The notes beneath the pieces were generated by a model. The model saw only the letters and a list, made by a program, of their open reading frames with translations, had not been told where the DNA came from and ran no database searches. A DNA stretch of 64,000 bases from Staphylococcus microti (GTDB lineage Bacteria > Bacillota > Bacilli > Staphylococcales > Staphylococcaceae), in the NCBI RefSeq assembly GCF_000934465.1, contig NZ_JXWY01000107.1:1-64000 (forward strand), given 5' to 3'. Positions 55,314 to 64,000 of this stretch are shown here, one piece after another. The translations under genes were made by a program, and so were the position numbers. Position 1 is the first letter of the stretch, and every line of letters starts with the position of its first letter.

Positions 55314-55973
55314 ATGGATAAAGAATATGTAGTCATCGGTTTAGGGCGTTTTGGTGGCAGTATTGTACGCGAACTGAACGCATTGGACATGGACGTCATG
55401 GCGATTGACAAAGATGAACATCGTGTAGATGAGTATAGCGATATTGCGACCCATGCGGTTGTGGCAGATACGACAGATGAAGCGGTTATGAAAAGTTTAG
55501 GGATTCGTAACTTTGATCACGTCATCGTTTCAATAGGTGAAAACATACAGGCGAGTACGTTAACAACGCTGATTTTAAAAGAACTCGGTGTAAAAAAAGT
55601 AACGGCGAAAGCTCAAAACGACTACCATGCGAAAATATTGAATAAAATTGGTGCGGATACCGTTGTACATCCAGAGCGTGACATGGGACGTCGTATTGCG
55701 CATAACGTAGCGAGTGCGACAGTGTTAGACTACTTGGAGTTGTCTGATGAGCATTCAATCGTTGAAATGAAAGCAACTGAAGCAATGGCAGGTAAAACAT
55801 TAATTGATTTAGATATTCGTGCTCAATATGGTATTAATATTATTGCGATTAAACGCCGTAAAGAAATTATCGTGTCACCAGATCCAGACATGGCGCTGGA
55901 ATTTGATGATATTTTAATTATGATTGGTCATGATAATGACTTAACACGTTACGAAAAGAAAATTGCACATTAG
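55314..55973 (+). CDS. ktrA: KtrA, potassium uptake regulatory subunit
   Basis: A 219-residue RCK protein that gates the KtrB/KtrD K+ channel. The N-terminal NAD/ATP-binding Rossmann domain starts VVIGLGRFGGSIV and includes DKDEHRVDE and ADTTDEAVMKSLGIRNFD. The RCK_C domain follows (about 135-219, SIVEMKATEAMAGKTLIDLDIR) and binds c-di-AMP in S. aureus. GGAGG precedes ATG 55314. No ktrB is adjacent, as in other staphylococci. Confidence 0.94.
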   Translation: MDKEYVVIGLGRFGGSIVRELNALDMDVMAIDKDEHRVDEYSDIATHAVVADTTDEAVMKSLGIRNFDHVIVSIGENIQASTLTTLILKELGVKKVTAKAQNDYHAKILNKIGADTVVHPERDMGRRIAHNVASATVLDYLELSDEHSIVEMKATEAMAGKTLIDLDIRAQYGINIIAIKRRKEIIVSPDPDMALEFDDILIMIGHDNDLTRYEKKIAH

Positions 55974-55983
55974 TAAAAAAAAT

Positions 55984-56011
55984 GAGATGGCGATACGCTG
56001 TCTCTTTTTTT
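55984..56011 (+). terminator. Terminator of ktrA
   Basis: GAGATGGCGATACGCTGTCTC (symmetric stem around GCGATACGC) followed by seven T. It is nearly the same sequence as the terminator at 18272. Confidence 0.88.
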
Positions 56012-56102
56012 GGACTCGAGGGTGATTTTGACATGATTGAATCAGCTGAAGTGTTGGTGGAGAAATTGTCCAACCCTATGAATTGAGCTTCTAGAGAATA
56101 TC

Positions 56103-56146
56103 CAAAAAAGCGGTCACGCCCCAAGTTGAGAGGACATGACCGCTTT
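56103..56146 (-). terminator. Terminator of rnjA
   Basis: AAAGCGGTCA (56107-56116) pairs with TGACCGCTTT (56137-56146); on the minus strand a T run follows. It ends the rpoY-rnjA transcript 8 nt past the rnjA stop. Confidence 0.9.
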
Positions 56147-56153
56147 CGCTTTA

Positions 56154-57836
56154 TTATTTATCGTCATTGACTTTCATAATGACTGGTAAAATCATTGGTT
56201 TACGTGCTGTTTGTTCATACAAGTAAGGTTGTAATGTTTCAATGATTGAAGACTTCACTTGATGCCATTGAATTTGTGGTTGACTGTTCAACTTCTGAAT
56301 GACTTCTTGTTTAATCTTCTTCTGTGCATCGTAAATCAGTTGACCGGATTCACGCATGTACACAAAACCGCGTGAAATAATGTCTGGTCCTGATAATAAC
56401 TTGTTCGTATTGAAGTCGATGCTAACGACAACGATAACAAGTCCTTCTTCAGAAAGTAATTTACGATCACGAATCACAACATTACCAATATCGCCAATAC
56501 CGCTACCGTCTACTAATACGTTACCAGAAGGGATGCGACCAGCAGTACGTGCAGAATCACGTGTTAATGCTAAAACATCGCCAATGTCATGGATAAAGAC
56601 ATTTTCTTCTTTAACACCACAGTCGACACCTGTTTGACCATGTGCTACGAGCATACGGTACTCACCGTGAATCGGTAAGAAGAATTTTGGTCGAATCAAG
56701 CGTAACATCAATTGTTGGTCGCCTTGTGAACCGTGACCTGATGTATGGATGTTTGAAATCTTGCTATGAATAACTTCAGCACCTGCTTGATACAATGCGT
56801 TAATGGTACGGTTAATACTTTTCGTGTTACCCGGAATAGGGGAAGAACTGAATACAACCGTATCTTCAGGAATAATTTTAATTTGTTTGTGTGTACCGTT
56901 TGCGATACGTGAAAGTGCCGCCATCGGTTCACCTTGCGAGCCGGTACATAAAATCAACAATTCGTGTTTTGGAATACTGTTAATTTTGCTAGGCTCTACA
57001 AATGTTTCAGGTGGTGCTTTAATATAACCAAGTTCAGTACCGATTTTGATGTTATTCTCCATTGAACGACCGAACGTCACAATTTTTCGGTTATATTTCA
57101 CTGCAGCTTCAACCGCTTGTTGTACACGATAAATATTAGATGCGAAAGTCGCAAAAATAATACGTCCTGTACAGTTGCGGAAAATTTTATCCACGTTCTG
57201 TCCAACTTCACGCTCACTGAGTGTAAAGTCAGGAACCAGTGCGTTAGTTGAATCTGATAACAAGCAAAGGACACCTTCATCACCAAGCTGTGCCATTCTC
57301 GCCATATTGGCAGGGGCACCGACTGGTGTGAAGTCGAATTTAAAGTCACCTGTGTGTACAATTTTACCTTCAGGCGTATCGACGACAACACCGTATGCTT
57401 CTGGAATACTATGTGTTGTTAAGTAGAAACTCACTTTGAAATGTTTTGATTCTATGACACTGTCTTCTGTAATTTCATTTAAAGATGCAGTGCGTAATAA
57501 TTTATGTTCTTCTAATTTATTACGAATGAGTCCTAACGCAAGCGGACCACTATAGATTGGTACATTAATCTTTTTTAACAGGTAGGGCACACCACCGATA
57601 TGGTCTTCGTGACCATGCGTGATAACGAGTCCCACAATTTTATCTTGATTTTGTTCAAGATACGTATAATCCGGAATGACATAGTCAATACCGAGTAGAT
57701 TATCGTCCGGGAACTTAATACCTGCATCAATGATTAGGATTTCGTCCTTATATTCGACGGCGTAAGTGTTTTTACCAACTTCACCTAAGCCACCAAGCGC
57801 GTATACGCCAACCTCATTTTTTTGAAGTTGTTTCAT
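56154..57836 (-). CDS. rnjA: RNase J1
   Basis: A 560-residue metallo-beta-lactamase ribonuclease with 5'-3' exonuclease and endonuclease activity, central to mRNA decay and 16S rRNA maturation. The metal motif is HGHEDHIGG (about residues 74-82), with HTGDFKFD and the beta-CASP part ([22 protein letters not shown]). The start ATG at 57836 overlaps the stop of rpoY (TAATG), so the two are coupled. Confidence 0.96.
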   Translation of the reverse strand: MKQLQKNEVGVYALGGLGEVGKNTYAVEYKDEILIIDAGIKFPDDNLLGIDYVIPDYTYLEQNQDKIVGLVITHGHEDHIGGVPYLLKKINVPIYSGPLALGLIRNKLEEHKLLRTASLNEITEDSVIESKHFKVSFYLTTHSIPEAYGVVVDTPEGKIVHTGDFKFDFTPVGAPANMARMAQLGDEGVLCLLSDSTNALVPDFTLSEREVGQNVDKIFRNCTGRIIFATFASNIYRVQQAVEAAVKYNRKIVTFGRSMENNIKIGTELGYIKAPPETFVEPSKINSIPKHELLILCTGSQGEPMAALSRIANGTHKQIKIIPEDTVVFSSSPIPGNTKSINRTINALYQAGAEVIHSKISNIHTSGHGSQGDQQLMLRLIRPKFFLPIHGEYRMLVAHGQTGVDCGVKEENVFIHDIGDVLALTRDSARTAGRIPSGNVLVDGSGIGDIGNVVIRDRKLLSEEGLVIVVVSIDFNTNKLLSGPDIISRGFVYMRESGQLIYDAQKKIKQEVIQKLNSQPQIQWHQVKSSIIETLQPYLYEQTARKPMILPVIMKVNDDK

Positions 57837-58051
57837 TACTCTGCGCGCTCCACGTTAAAGTGATCTGATTGTTGTTCATATTCTAAATGTGCGCCCTCTA
57901 ATTTAGTTATGAATTCAATGTTATAGTTACGTTCTTTTAAGAAACGACGAACTTGTTCTTCTGTTTGAGCTTCAACATACGTTGATTGTGTGTTTTCACG
58001 AACAATCACTTCATCACGATTATGTTGATAAAATACTTTAAAAATTGCCAT
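57836..58051 (-). CDS. rpoY: RpoY, RNA polymerase epsilon subunit
   Basis: A 71-residue small accessory subunit of Firmicutes RNA polymerase (DUF1447). [17 protein letters not shown] and [19 protein letters not shown] are characteristic. AGGAGG lies before the ATG. It sits directly upstream of rnjA, overlapping it, which is a conserved order. Confidence 0.93.
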   Translation of the reverse strand: MAIFKVFYQHNRDEVIVRENTQSTYVEAQTEEQVRRFLKERNYNIEFITKLEGAHLEYEQQSDHFNVERAE

Positions 58052-58464
58052 TAATAAATGCCTCCTAAATAATTACCTAATTTATATTTGTGACAAGGAC
58101 ACTACACTGCGCAACAGATTATTTCCATCATAATAGAAGTATAAATAAAAATATGAATCGAATGAATGTCAAACGTTTGTTCAACAGAATTCAATTCATC
58201 TACTGATATCATACAGTTGTAGCATGTTGTCGATATTTCAATTCCGTACTTGATGTGCGTATGAATAAAGCAAAACATACGACCCAGTTAGATTTATTTT
58301 ACATGAACTTAGGCAATAAATAAAGCGGAATGTTATAAATAGAAAATAAGGAAGAATGAATTATTGGTTTTTATTGTGAAAAGTAGATAGGGAAGTATTG
58401 TTTATTATAAACGAGGGGGTTCAAACGTCTGACAAAATGGTTAAATATCTTCGAGAAAATAAAA
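58052..58464. other. Intergenic stretch upstream of rpoY
   Basis: About 410 bases without a recognised gene, RNA or repeat. It presumably holds the promoter of rpoY-rnjA on the minus strand, but no clear -35/-10 pair was found. A GAGGGGG sequence near 58413-58419 is not followed by a usable frame. Confidence 0.45.
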
Positions 58465-58499
58465 AGAAAAAATGCCGTCAGAAATATTTCTAACGACAT
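58465..58499 (-). terminator. Terminator of def
   Basis: ATG-CGT-AGAA (58472-58483 area) pairs, with single mismatches, with TTCT-ACG-CAT. On the minus strand it ends in a long T-rich run. Confidence 0.75.
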
Positions 58500-58519
58500 C
58501 TTTTATGAATCGAATGACT

Positions 58520-59071
58520 TTACACTTCGATGGCACCAGCTTTAGGTGTAAGCGGATTTTGTTTATCGATGTGATCGTAAAACATCACGCCATTTAAATG
58601 ATCCAATTCGTGTTGGAAAACAATGGCAGCGTATCCGTTTAAACGATAGCTGACTTCGTTGCCGTCAATATCAAACCCTTTAATCGTAATACGGTGATGA
58701 CGGTGAACTAATCCGGGAATATCTTCGTCAACACTTAAGCAACCTTCACCCGTCGGCAAGTATGCGTCTTGTACACTATGGCTGACAATTTTAGGGTTTA
58801 CAATTCCTAAGTCATATGATTTGCCGTTACCATCATCTGGAAGATAAACAGCAAACATGCGTTTTGCAACGTTGATTTGCGGTGCGGCAAGACCGACACC
58901 ACTGCGAAGTTGATATTTTTCTGCTATTTCAGGATCTTGACTATCACGTAAAAATTGTTGCATATCTAATAATGTTTGTCTTTCTTCATCTGTGAGCGGG
59001 AATGTCAACGGCTCCGCTTTTTGGCGAAGTGTTGGATGTCCGTCACGAATAATATCTTTCATAGTTAACAT
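58520..59071 (-). CDS. def: Peptide deformylase
   Basis: A 183-residue metalloenzyme removing the N-formyl group from new proteins. The three family motifs are GVGLAAPQI (about 58-66), EGCLSVD (metal Cys) and QHELDHLNG (two metal His and the catalytic Glu). ATG 59071 follows GAAGGTG; the in-frame ATG at 59095 lacks a site. The length equals that of the S. aureus enzyme as I recall it. The product of an essential gene. Confidence 0.96.
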   Translation of the reverse strand: MLTMKDIIRDGHPTLRQKAEPLTFPLTDEERQTLLDMQQFLRDSQDPEIAEKYQLRSGVGLAAPQINVAKRMFAVYLPDDGNGKSYDLGIVNPKIVSHSVQDAYLPTGEGCLSVDEDIPGLVHRHHRITIKGFDIDGNEVSYRLNGYAAIVFQHELDHLNGVMFYDHIDKQNPLTPKAGAIEV

Positions 59072-59237
59072 ATTGACACCTTCCTTATCTATCAATATAT
59101 CAAAAAAAGTTAGAATGGAATAGAATTATTACTTCCCAATATTGCTAGCTATCAATAGGACACAACAGATTATTGTTTGATTTATCGAGTCGTTTTCACT
59201 ACAATGACGAGTGACTAAGAAGGAGGCTAAAAAGCTT

Positions 59238-59870
59238 ATGAAAATGAAAAAAACATTAGGTGTCGCATTAGCAGCAACGATATTACTTGCTGGGTGTAAC
59301 AAAGATGATGAGCAGTTTGAAAAGTATAATGAAGGTTTAACAAAACTTCAAAAAGCAGAAGCACCCATCCAACAAGTGAATAAAGAAATGAAGAAACTTG
59401 AAGAAGAAAAAGAAAAAATTTCTAAAGAAGTAAGTGGTAAAGACATTTCTTCTGTTCAAGATAAAGTAAAAGCATTTCTTGACAACTCGAATAAACGTGA
59501 AGAACAGCTGAAAAAAGAAGAAGAAGCGATGAACAAATCAAAACAAGCATTTGAAACGTTGAAAAAATCAGCTGGAAAAGTAGAAGATGAGGAAGATAAG
59601 AAAGAACTTGATGAATTCAACAAAGCTTTAGAAGAGAAATATGCGAAACACGGAGACTTTTTGAACGGATACAAAAATGTCATCGCGAAAGAAAAAGACT
59701 TATTTAGTTATTTCCAAGACACATCAGGTACGCAAGAGGGTGTTGACGAGCGTTCAAAAGCATTACAGTCAGCACAAAAAGAGATGAATGACAAAGTGAA
59801 AGCGTACTCAAAAACAATCCGAAAAGCACAAACAGAACGTGCAGATATTGAACCGATTTTAAATAATTAA
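59238..59870 (+). CDS. YkyA-like lipoprotein
   Basis: A 210-residue lipoprotein. The signal peptide ends with lipobox LLAGC (Cys at about 19-20); the rest is Lys/Glu-rich, almost wholly helical and coiled-coil (MKKLEEEKEKISKE and KREEQLKKEEEAM). It fits the YkyA family of putative cell-wall-binding lipoproteins of Bacilli. AAGGAGG at 59219-59225 precedes ATG 59238 by 12 nt; ATG 59244 is also possible. No partner is obvious; the pdh operon follows with its own promoter. Confidence 0.83.
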   Translation: MKMKKTLGVALAATILLAGCNKDDEQFEKYNEGLTKLQKAEAPIQQVNKEMKKLEEEKEKISKEVSGKDISSVQDKVKAFLDNSNKREEQLKKEEEAMNKSKQAFETLKKSAGKVEDEEDKKELDEFNKALEEKYAKHGDFLNGYKNVIAKEKDLFSYFQDTSGTQEGVDERSKALQSAQKEMNDKVKAYSKTIRKAQTERADIEPILNN

Positions 59871-59952
59871 TATATAACAGTTCTGAAGAATAACTATAAC
59901 AGTTTCGACAACTGTAGTGATACCAACTACTACAGAACTTGCATCAAACCAC

Positions 59953-59981
59953 TTAAAAGTCACACAGTTTTGTGTTACAAT
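59953..59981 (+). promoter_or_regulatory. Candidate pdh operon promoter
   Basis: TTAAAA (59953-59958), a 17-bp spacer and TACAAT (59976-59981) lie about 45 bp before pdhA. The -10 box is good, the -35 box weak. Confidence 0.45.
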
Positions 59982-60004
59982 TATTTAAGATGAATTATAT
60001 ATAA

Positions 60005-61138
<1,134 letters not shown>

Positions 61139-61141
61139 GCC

Positions 61142-62119
61142 ATGGCACAAATGACAATGGTTCAAGCGATTAATAACGCGCTAGCAACTGAACTTAAAAA
61201 CGACGAAAACACTTTGATTTTTGGTGAAGACGTTGGTGTTAACGGTGGTGTATTCCGTGTAACAGAAGGTTTACAAAAAGAATTCGGTGAAGACCGAGTA
61301 TTCGACACACCTTTAGCTGAGTCTGGTATCGGTGGTTTAGCATTAGGTCTTACGACACAAGGTTACCGTCCAATTATGGAAATCCAATTCTTAGGTTTCG
61401 TATTTGAGGTATTTGACTCTGTAGCAGGTCAAATCGCACGTCACCGTTTCCGTACTGGTAACTCAAAAGCTGCACCTGTTACAATCCGTACACCATTCGG
61501 TGGTGGGGTGCACACACCAGAACTTCACGCTGACAACTTAGAAGGTATTCTTGCTCAATCACCAGGTCTTAAAGTAGTTATTCCATCTGGTCCATACGAT
61601 GCAAAAGGCTTATTAATTGAAAGTATCCGTAGCAACGATCCAGTTGCATACCTTGAGCACATGAAATTATACCGTTCATTCCGTGAAGAAGTACCTGAAG
61701 AAGAGTACACAATTGAACTTGGTAAAGCCAACGTTAAACGTGAAGGTACTGATTTAACAATCATTACTTACGGTGCAATGGTACAAGAAGCAATGAAAGC
61801 TGCTGAAGAACTAGAAAAAGAAGGTCATTCAATCGAAGTGATCGACTTACGTACAGTTCAACCATTAGACATCGACACTTTAGTCGCTTCTACAGAAAAA
61901 ACTGGACGCGTTGTCGTAGTTCAAGAAGCTCAAAAACAAGCAGGTGTCGGCGCAAACGTTGTAGCTGAATTATCTGAACGTGCGATCCTTTCATTGGAAG
62001 CACCTATCGGACGTGTTGCAGCACCTGACACAATTTATCCATTCACTCAAGCTGAGAATGTTTGGTTACCAAATAAAAATGATATCATTGAAAAAGTAAA
62101 AGAAACATTAGAATTCTAA
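61142..62119 (+). CDS. pdhB: PdhB, pyruvate dehydrogenase E1 beta
   Basis: A 325-residue E1 beta subunit. [47 protein letters not shown] and the C-terminal [16 protein letters not shown] segment are diagnostic. AAGGAG lies 8 nt before the ATG. It completes the TPP site at the alpha-beta interface. Confidence 0.96.
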   Translation: MAQMTMVQAINNALATELKNDENTLIFGEDVGVNGGVFRVTEGLQKEFGEDRVFDTPLAESGIGGLALGLTTQGYRPIMEIQFLGFVFEVFDSVAGQIARHRFRTGNSKAAPVTIRTPFGGGVHTPELHADNLEGILAQSPGLKVVIPSGPYDAKGLLIESIRSNDPVAYLEHMKLYRSFREEVPEEEYTIELGKANVKREGTDLTIITYGAMVQEAMKAAEELEKEGHSIEVIDLRTVQPLDIDTLVASTEKTGRVVVVQEAQKQAGVGANVVAELSERAILSLEAPIGRVAAPDTIYPFTQAENVWLPNKNDIIEKVKETLEF

Positions 62120-62348
62120 TAACAGACTGACTGTTATGTGAGTTGTCTCTTTTGAGCAATGATGCATAAAAAGTTAGCTCGCTTCGTAAAGCCATTCAAT
62201 ATTGTTGAGGGATTTACTCTTAGCGAGCTGCTTTTAAGATAATATATAAGCATGAATATTTGTTGTATAACGAAGAGAAGTGCTAAATTTAACTCGACAC
62301 CTACGAATTCGGCAGAAAAAATTTGATTTAAAATTAGGAGGAAACAAC
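62120..62348 (+). promoter_or_regulatory. Structured pdhB-pdhC spacer
   Basis: A 229-base spacer inside the operon, without a gene. It contains a small hairpin (62120-62136) and a long one: AGCTCGC (62176-62182) with GCGAGCT (62223-62229), enclosing GTAAA/TTTAC. The weak T run (GCTTTTAAG) after it suggests partial termination or RNA processing that sets E1 against E2 and E3 levels. AGGAGG at 62337-62342 serves pdhC. Confidence 0.5.
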
Positions 62349-63647
62349 GTGGCATTTGAATTTAAATTACCAGATATTGGTGAAGGTATCCACGAAGGTG
62401 AAATTGTAAAATGGTTCATTAAAGCTGGAGACGCTATTGAAGAAGATGACATTCTATGTGAAGTACAAAACGACAAATCAGTTGTTGAAATTCCATCTCC
62501 TGTAACAGGAACAATTGAAGAAGTTGTAGTTGAAGAAGGTACAGTTGCTGTTGTTGGTGACACAATTGTAAAAATCGACGCACCAGATGCAGGCGACATC
62601 CAATTCAAAGGACATGACAACGATGAGCCTAAAGCTGAAGAAGCGCCAAAAGAAGAAGTTAAAGAAGAAGCACCTGCTGCAGCCCCTCAAGCAGATGTAG
62701 AAGTAGACGAAAACCGTATCATCAAAGCAATGCCATCAGTGCGTAAATATGCACGTGACAACAATGTGAACATTAAAGCTGTTAATGGTACAGGTAAAAA
62801 TGGTAGAATTACAAAAGAGGACGTTGATGCATTCTTAAACGGTGGCGGTCAAGCAGCTGCTGCAACAGAAACAGTATCAGCAGAATCTACTGAATCAGCA
62901 GCACCAGCAGCGTCAGCGGCGCCAGCAGCTTCTGTTGAAGGTGAATTCCCTGAAACAACTGAAAAAATCCCTGCAATGCGTAAGGCGATTGCTAAGGCAA
63001 TGGTTAACTCTAAACACACTGCGCCTCATGTAACATTAATGGATGAAATTGATGTTCAAGCATTATGGGATCACCGTAAAAAATTCAAAGAAATTGCTGC
63101 TGAGCAAGGTACGAAGCTTACATTCTTACCATACGTTGTAAAAGCATTAGTTTCTGCATTGAAAAAATACCCAGCGCTTAACACTTCATTCAATGAAGAA
63201 GCAGGCGAAGTGGTACACAAACATTACTGGAACATCGGTATTGCTGCAGACACAGAAAGAGGTCTTTTAGTACCTGTAGTAAAACATGCTGATCGTAAGT
63301 CTATGTTCCAAATTTCAGATGAAATCAATGAACTTGCTGTTAAAGCACGTGATGGTAAATTAACATCTGATGAAATGAAAGGTGCAACATGTACAATTAG
63401 TAACATCGGTTCTGCAGGTGGACAATGGTTCACACCAGTTATCAACCACCCAGAAGTTGCAATCTTAGGTATTGGTCGTATCGCTCAAAAACCTATCGTT
63501 AAAGATGGTGAAATTGTAGCAGCACCAGTATTATCATTATCATTAAGCTTTGACCACAGACAAATTGATGGTGCGACTGGTCAAAACGCAATGAACCACA
63601 TCAAGCGTTTATTAAACAATCCAGAACTATTATTAATGGAGGGGTAA
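62349..63647 (+). CDS. pdhC: PdhC, dihydrolipoamide acetyltransferase (E2)
   Basis: A 432-residue E2 core. One N-terminal lipoyl domain (about 1-78) has the modification lysine in [14 protein letters not shown]. An Ala/Pro/Glu-rich linker follows, then the E1/E3-binding domain (about 130-165, [13 protein letters not shown]) and a second Ala/Ser-rich linker. The catalytic domain begins about residue 205 and ends with [13 protein letters not shown] (catalytic His and Asp). The start is GTG 62349 after AGGAGG. It is lipoylated, a likely LplA substrate. Confidence 0.96.
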   Translation: MAFEFKLPDIGEGIHEGEIVKWFIKAGDAIEEDDILCEVQNDKSVVEIPSPVTGTIEEVVVEEGTVAVVGDTIVKIDAPDAGDIQFKGHDNDEPKAEEAPKEEVKEEAPAAAPQADVEVDENRIIKAMPSVRKYARDNNVNIKAVNGTGKNGRITKEDVDAFLNGGGQAAAATETVSAESTESAAPAASAAPAASVEGEFPETTEKIPAMRKAIAKAMVNSKHTAPHVTLMDEIDVQALWDHRKKFKEIAAEQGTKLTFLPYVVKALVSALKKYPALNTSFNEEAGEVVHKHYWNIGIAADTERGLLVPVVKHADRKSMFQISDEINELAVKARDGKLTSDEMKGATCTISNIGSAGGQWFTPVINHPEVAILGIGRIAQKPIVKDGEIVAAPVLSLSLSFDHRQIDGATGQNAMNHIKRLLNNPELLLMEG

Positions 63648-63650
63648 AAT

Positions 63651-64000
63651 ATGGTAGTCGGAGATTTTCCAATTGAAACAGATACTATTGTCGTAGGTGC
63701 AGGTCCTGGTGGATACGTTGCAGCAATTCGTGCAGCACAATTAGGACAAAAAGTAACAATCGTTGAGAAAGGTAGCCTTGGTGGTGTATGTCTTAACGTT
63801 GGTTGTATTCCATCAAAAGCACTTTTAAACGCATCACATCGTTACGACCATGCGAAACATGGTGAAGAGCTAGGTATTACAGCTGAAAACGTATCATTAG
63901 ACTTTGGTAAAGTACAAGACTTCAAAGGTTCTGTTGTAAACAAATTAACAGGCGGTGTTGAAGCGTTACTTAAAGGTAACAAAGTTGAAATCGTTAAAGG
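63651..64000 (+). CDS. pdhD: PdhD, dihydrolipoamide dehydrogenase (E3), partial
   Basis: The first 116 codons of E3, cut by the window end. [15 protein letters not shown] is the FAD-binding fingerprint and [16 protein letters not shown] holds the redox-active cysteine pair. E3 reoxidises dihydrolipoyl groups with NAD+. AGGGGTAAAAT lies before ATG 63651, 3 bp after pdhC. Confidence 0.95.
   Translation, partial: MVVGDFPIETDTIVVGAGPGGYVAAIRAAQLGQKVTIVEKGSLGGVCLNVGCIPSKALLNASHRYDHAKHGEELGITAENVSLDFGKVQDFKGSVVNKLTGGVEALLKGNKVEIVK

Noticed and set aside
58052-58464. A possible small RNA or gene upstream of rpoY
   Set aside because: The ribosome-like GAGGGGG is not followed by a usable frame and there is no clear promoter-terminator pair.

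Overview
This 64-kb window is a stretch of a Staphylococcus chromosome. It is AT-rich, has strong Shine-Dalgarno sites, and follows an order of core genes that I remember from S. aureus: comK, lplA, menA/menFDHB, atl, lcpB, qoxABCD, folD, purEKCSQLFMNHD, an ECF thiamine-type transporter, auxA, ptsHI, ktrA, rnjA/rpoY, def and pdhABCD. Several differences make S. aureus itself unlikely. I see no ssp protease genes between the aminotransferase and atl, no fmt next to lcpB, and no cydAB before ktrA. Instead there are a flavohaemoglobin gene, small secreted proteins and a TnpB element. A non-aureus staphylococcus, perhaps of the intermedius/hyicus branch, is my inference; the species cannot be fixed from here.

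Layout. 1-7400: a tRNA-Ser/tRNA-Asn pair, comK with a consensus promoter, a small IDEAL-domain protein, lipoate ligase, two small genes, a YolD gene with LexA-type operators, a GNAT enzyme, and a FetAB-type ABC exporter. 6450-13862: menaquinone synthesis, with menA divergent from menF-menD-menH-menB and a tnpB-only IS200/IS605-type element (about 7450-9114) inserted between them. 13923-24913: an aminotransferase, two divergent membrane acyltransferases (one OatA-like), the major autolysin Atl, a GNAT enzyme, and the DUF2538-LcpB cell-wall pair. 25246-33014: a variable block with a PepSY lipoprotein, Hmp, a secreted Ig-like protein, the qoxABCD quinol oxidase and a divergent pair of unknown small secreted/membrane proteins. 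33245-45487: folD and the complete eleven-gene de novo purine operon. 45629-48641: an ECF transporter (YkoEDC type) behind a TPP riboswitch that ends in a terminator hairpin. 48730-59870: a 43-residue protein with a sigma-B-like promoter, auxA, an rRNA methyltransferase, a DUF697 protein, ptsHI, a thioredoxin-like protein, ktrA, rnjA/rpoY, def and a lipoprotein. 60029-64000: pdhABCD, with pdhD cut by the window edge.

How the genes work together. The men genes make menaquinone, the electron carrier oxidised by QoxABCD. PDH, which depends on lipoyl groups and TPP, feeds carbon in; the window also holds a lipoate ligase and a TPP-controlled transporter. FolD supplies one-carbon units to the purine pathway. 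Atl, LcpB, DUF2538, AuxA and the OatA-like protein form a cell-envelope theme.

Most of the window is ordinary core genome. The most interesting places are the TnpB element with its guide RNA, the unknown divergent pair at 32215-33014, the small sigma-B-type gene at 48730-48861, the lone SOS-controlled YolD gene, and the ptsI-ktrA gap where cydAB is missing. I found no CRISPR array, prophage or clearly new multi-gene system. Statements about S. aureus gene order or sequence come from memory, not from an alignment.
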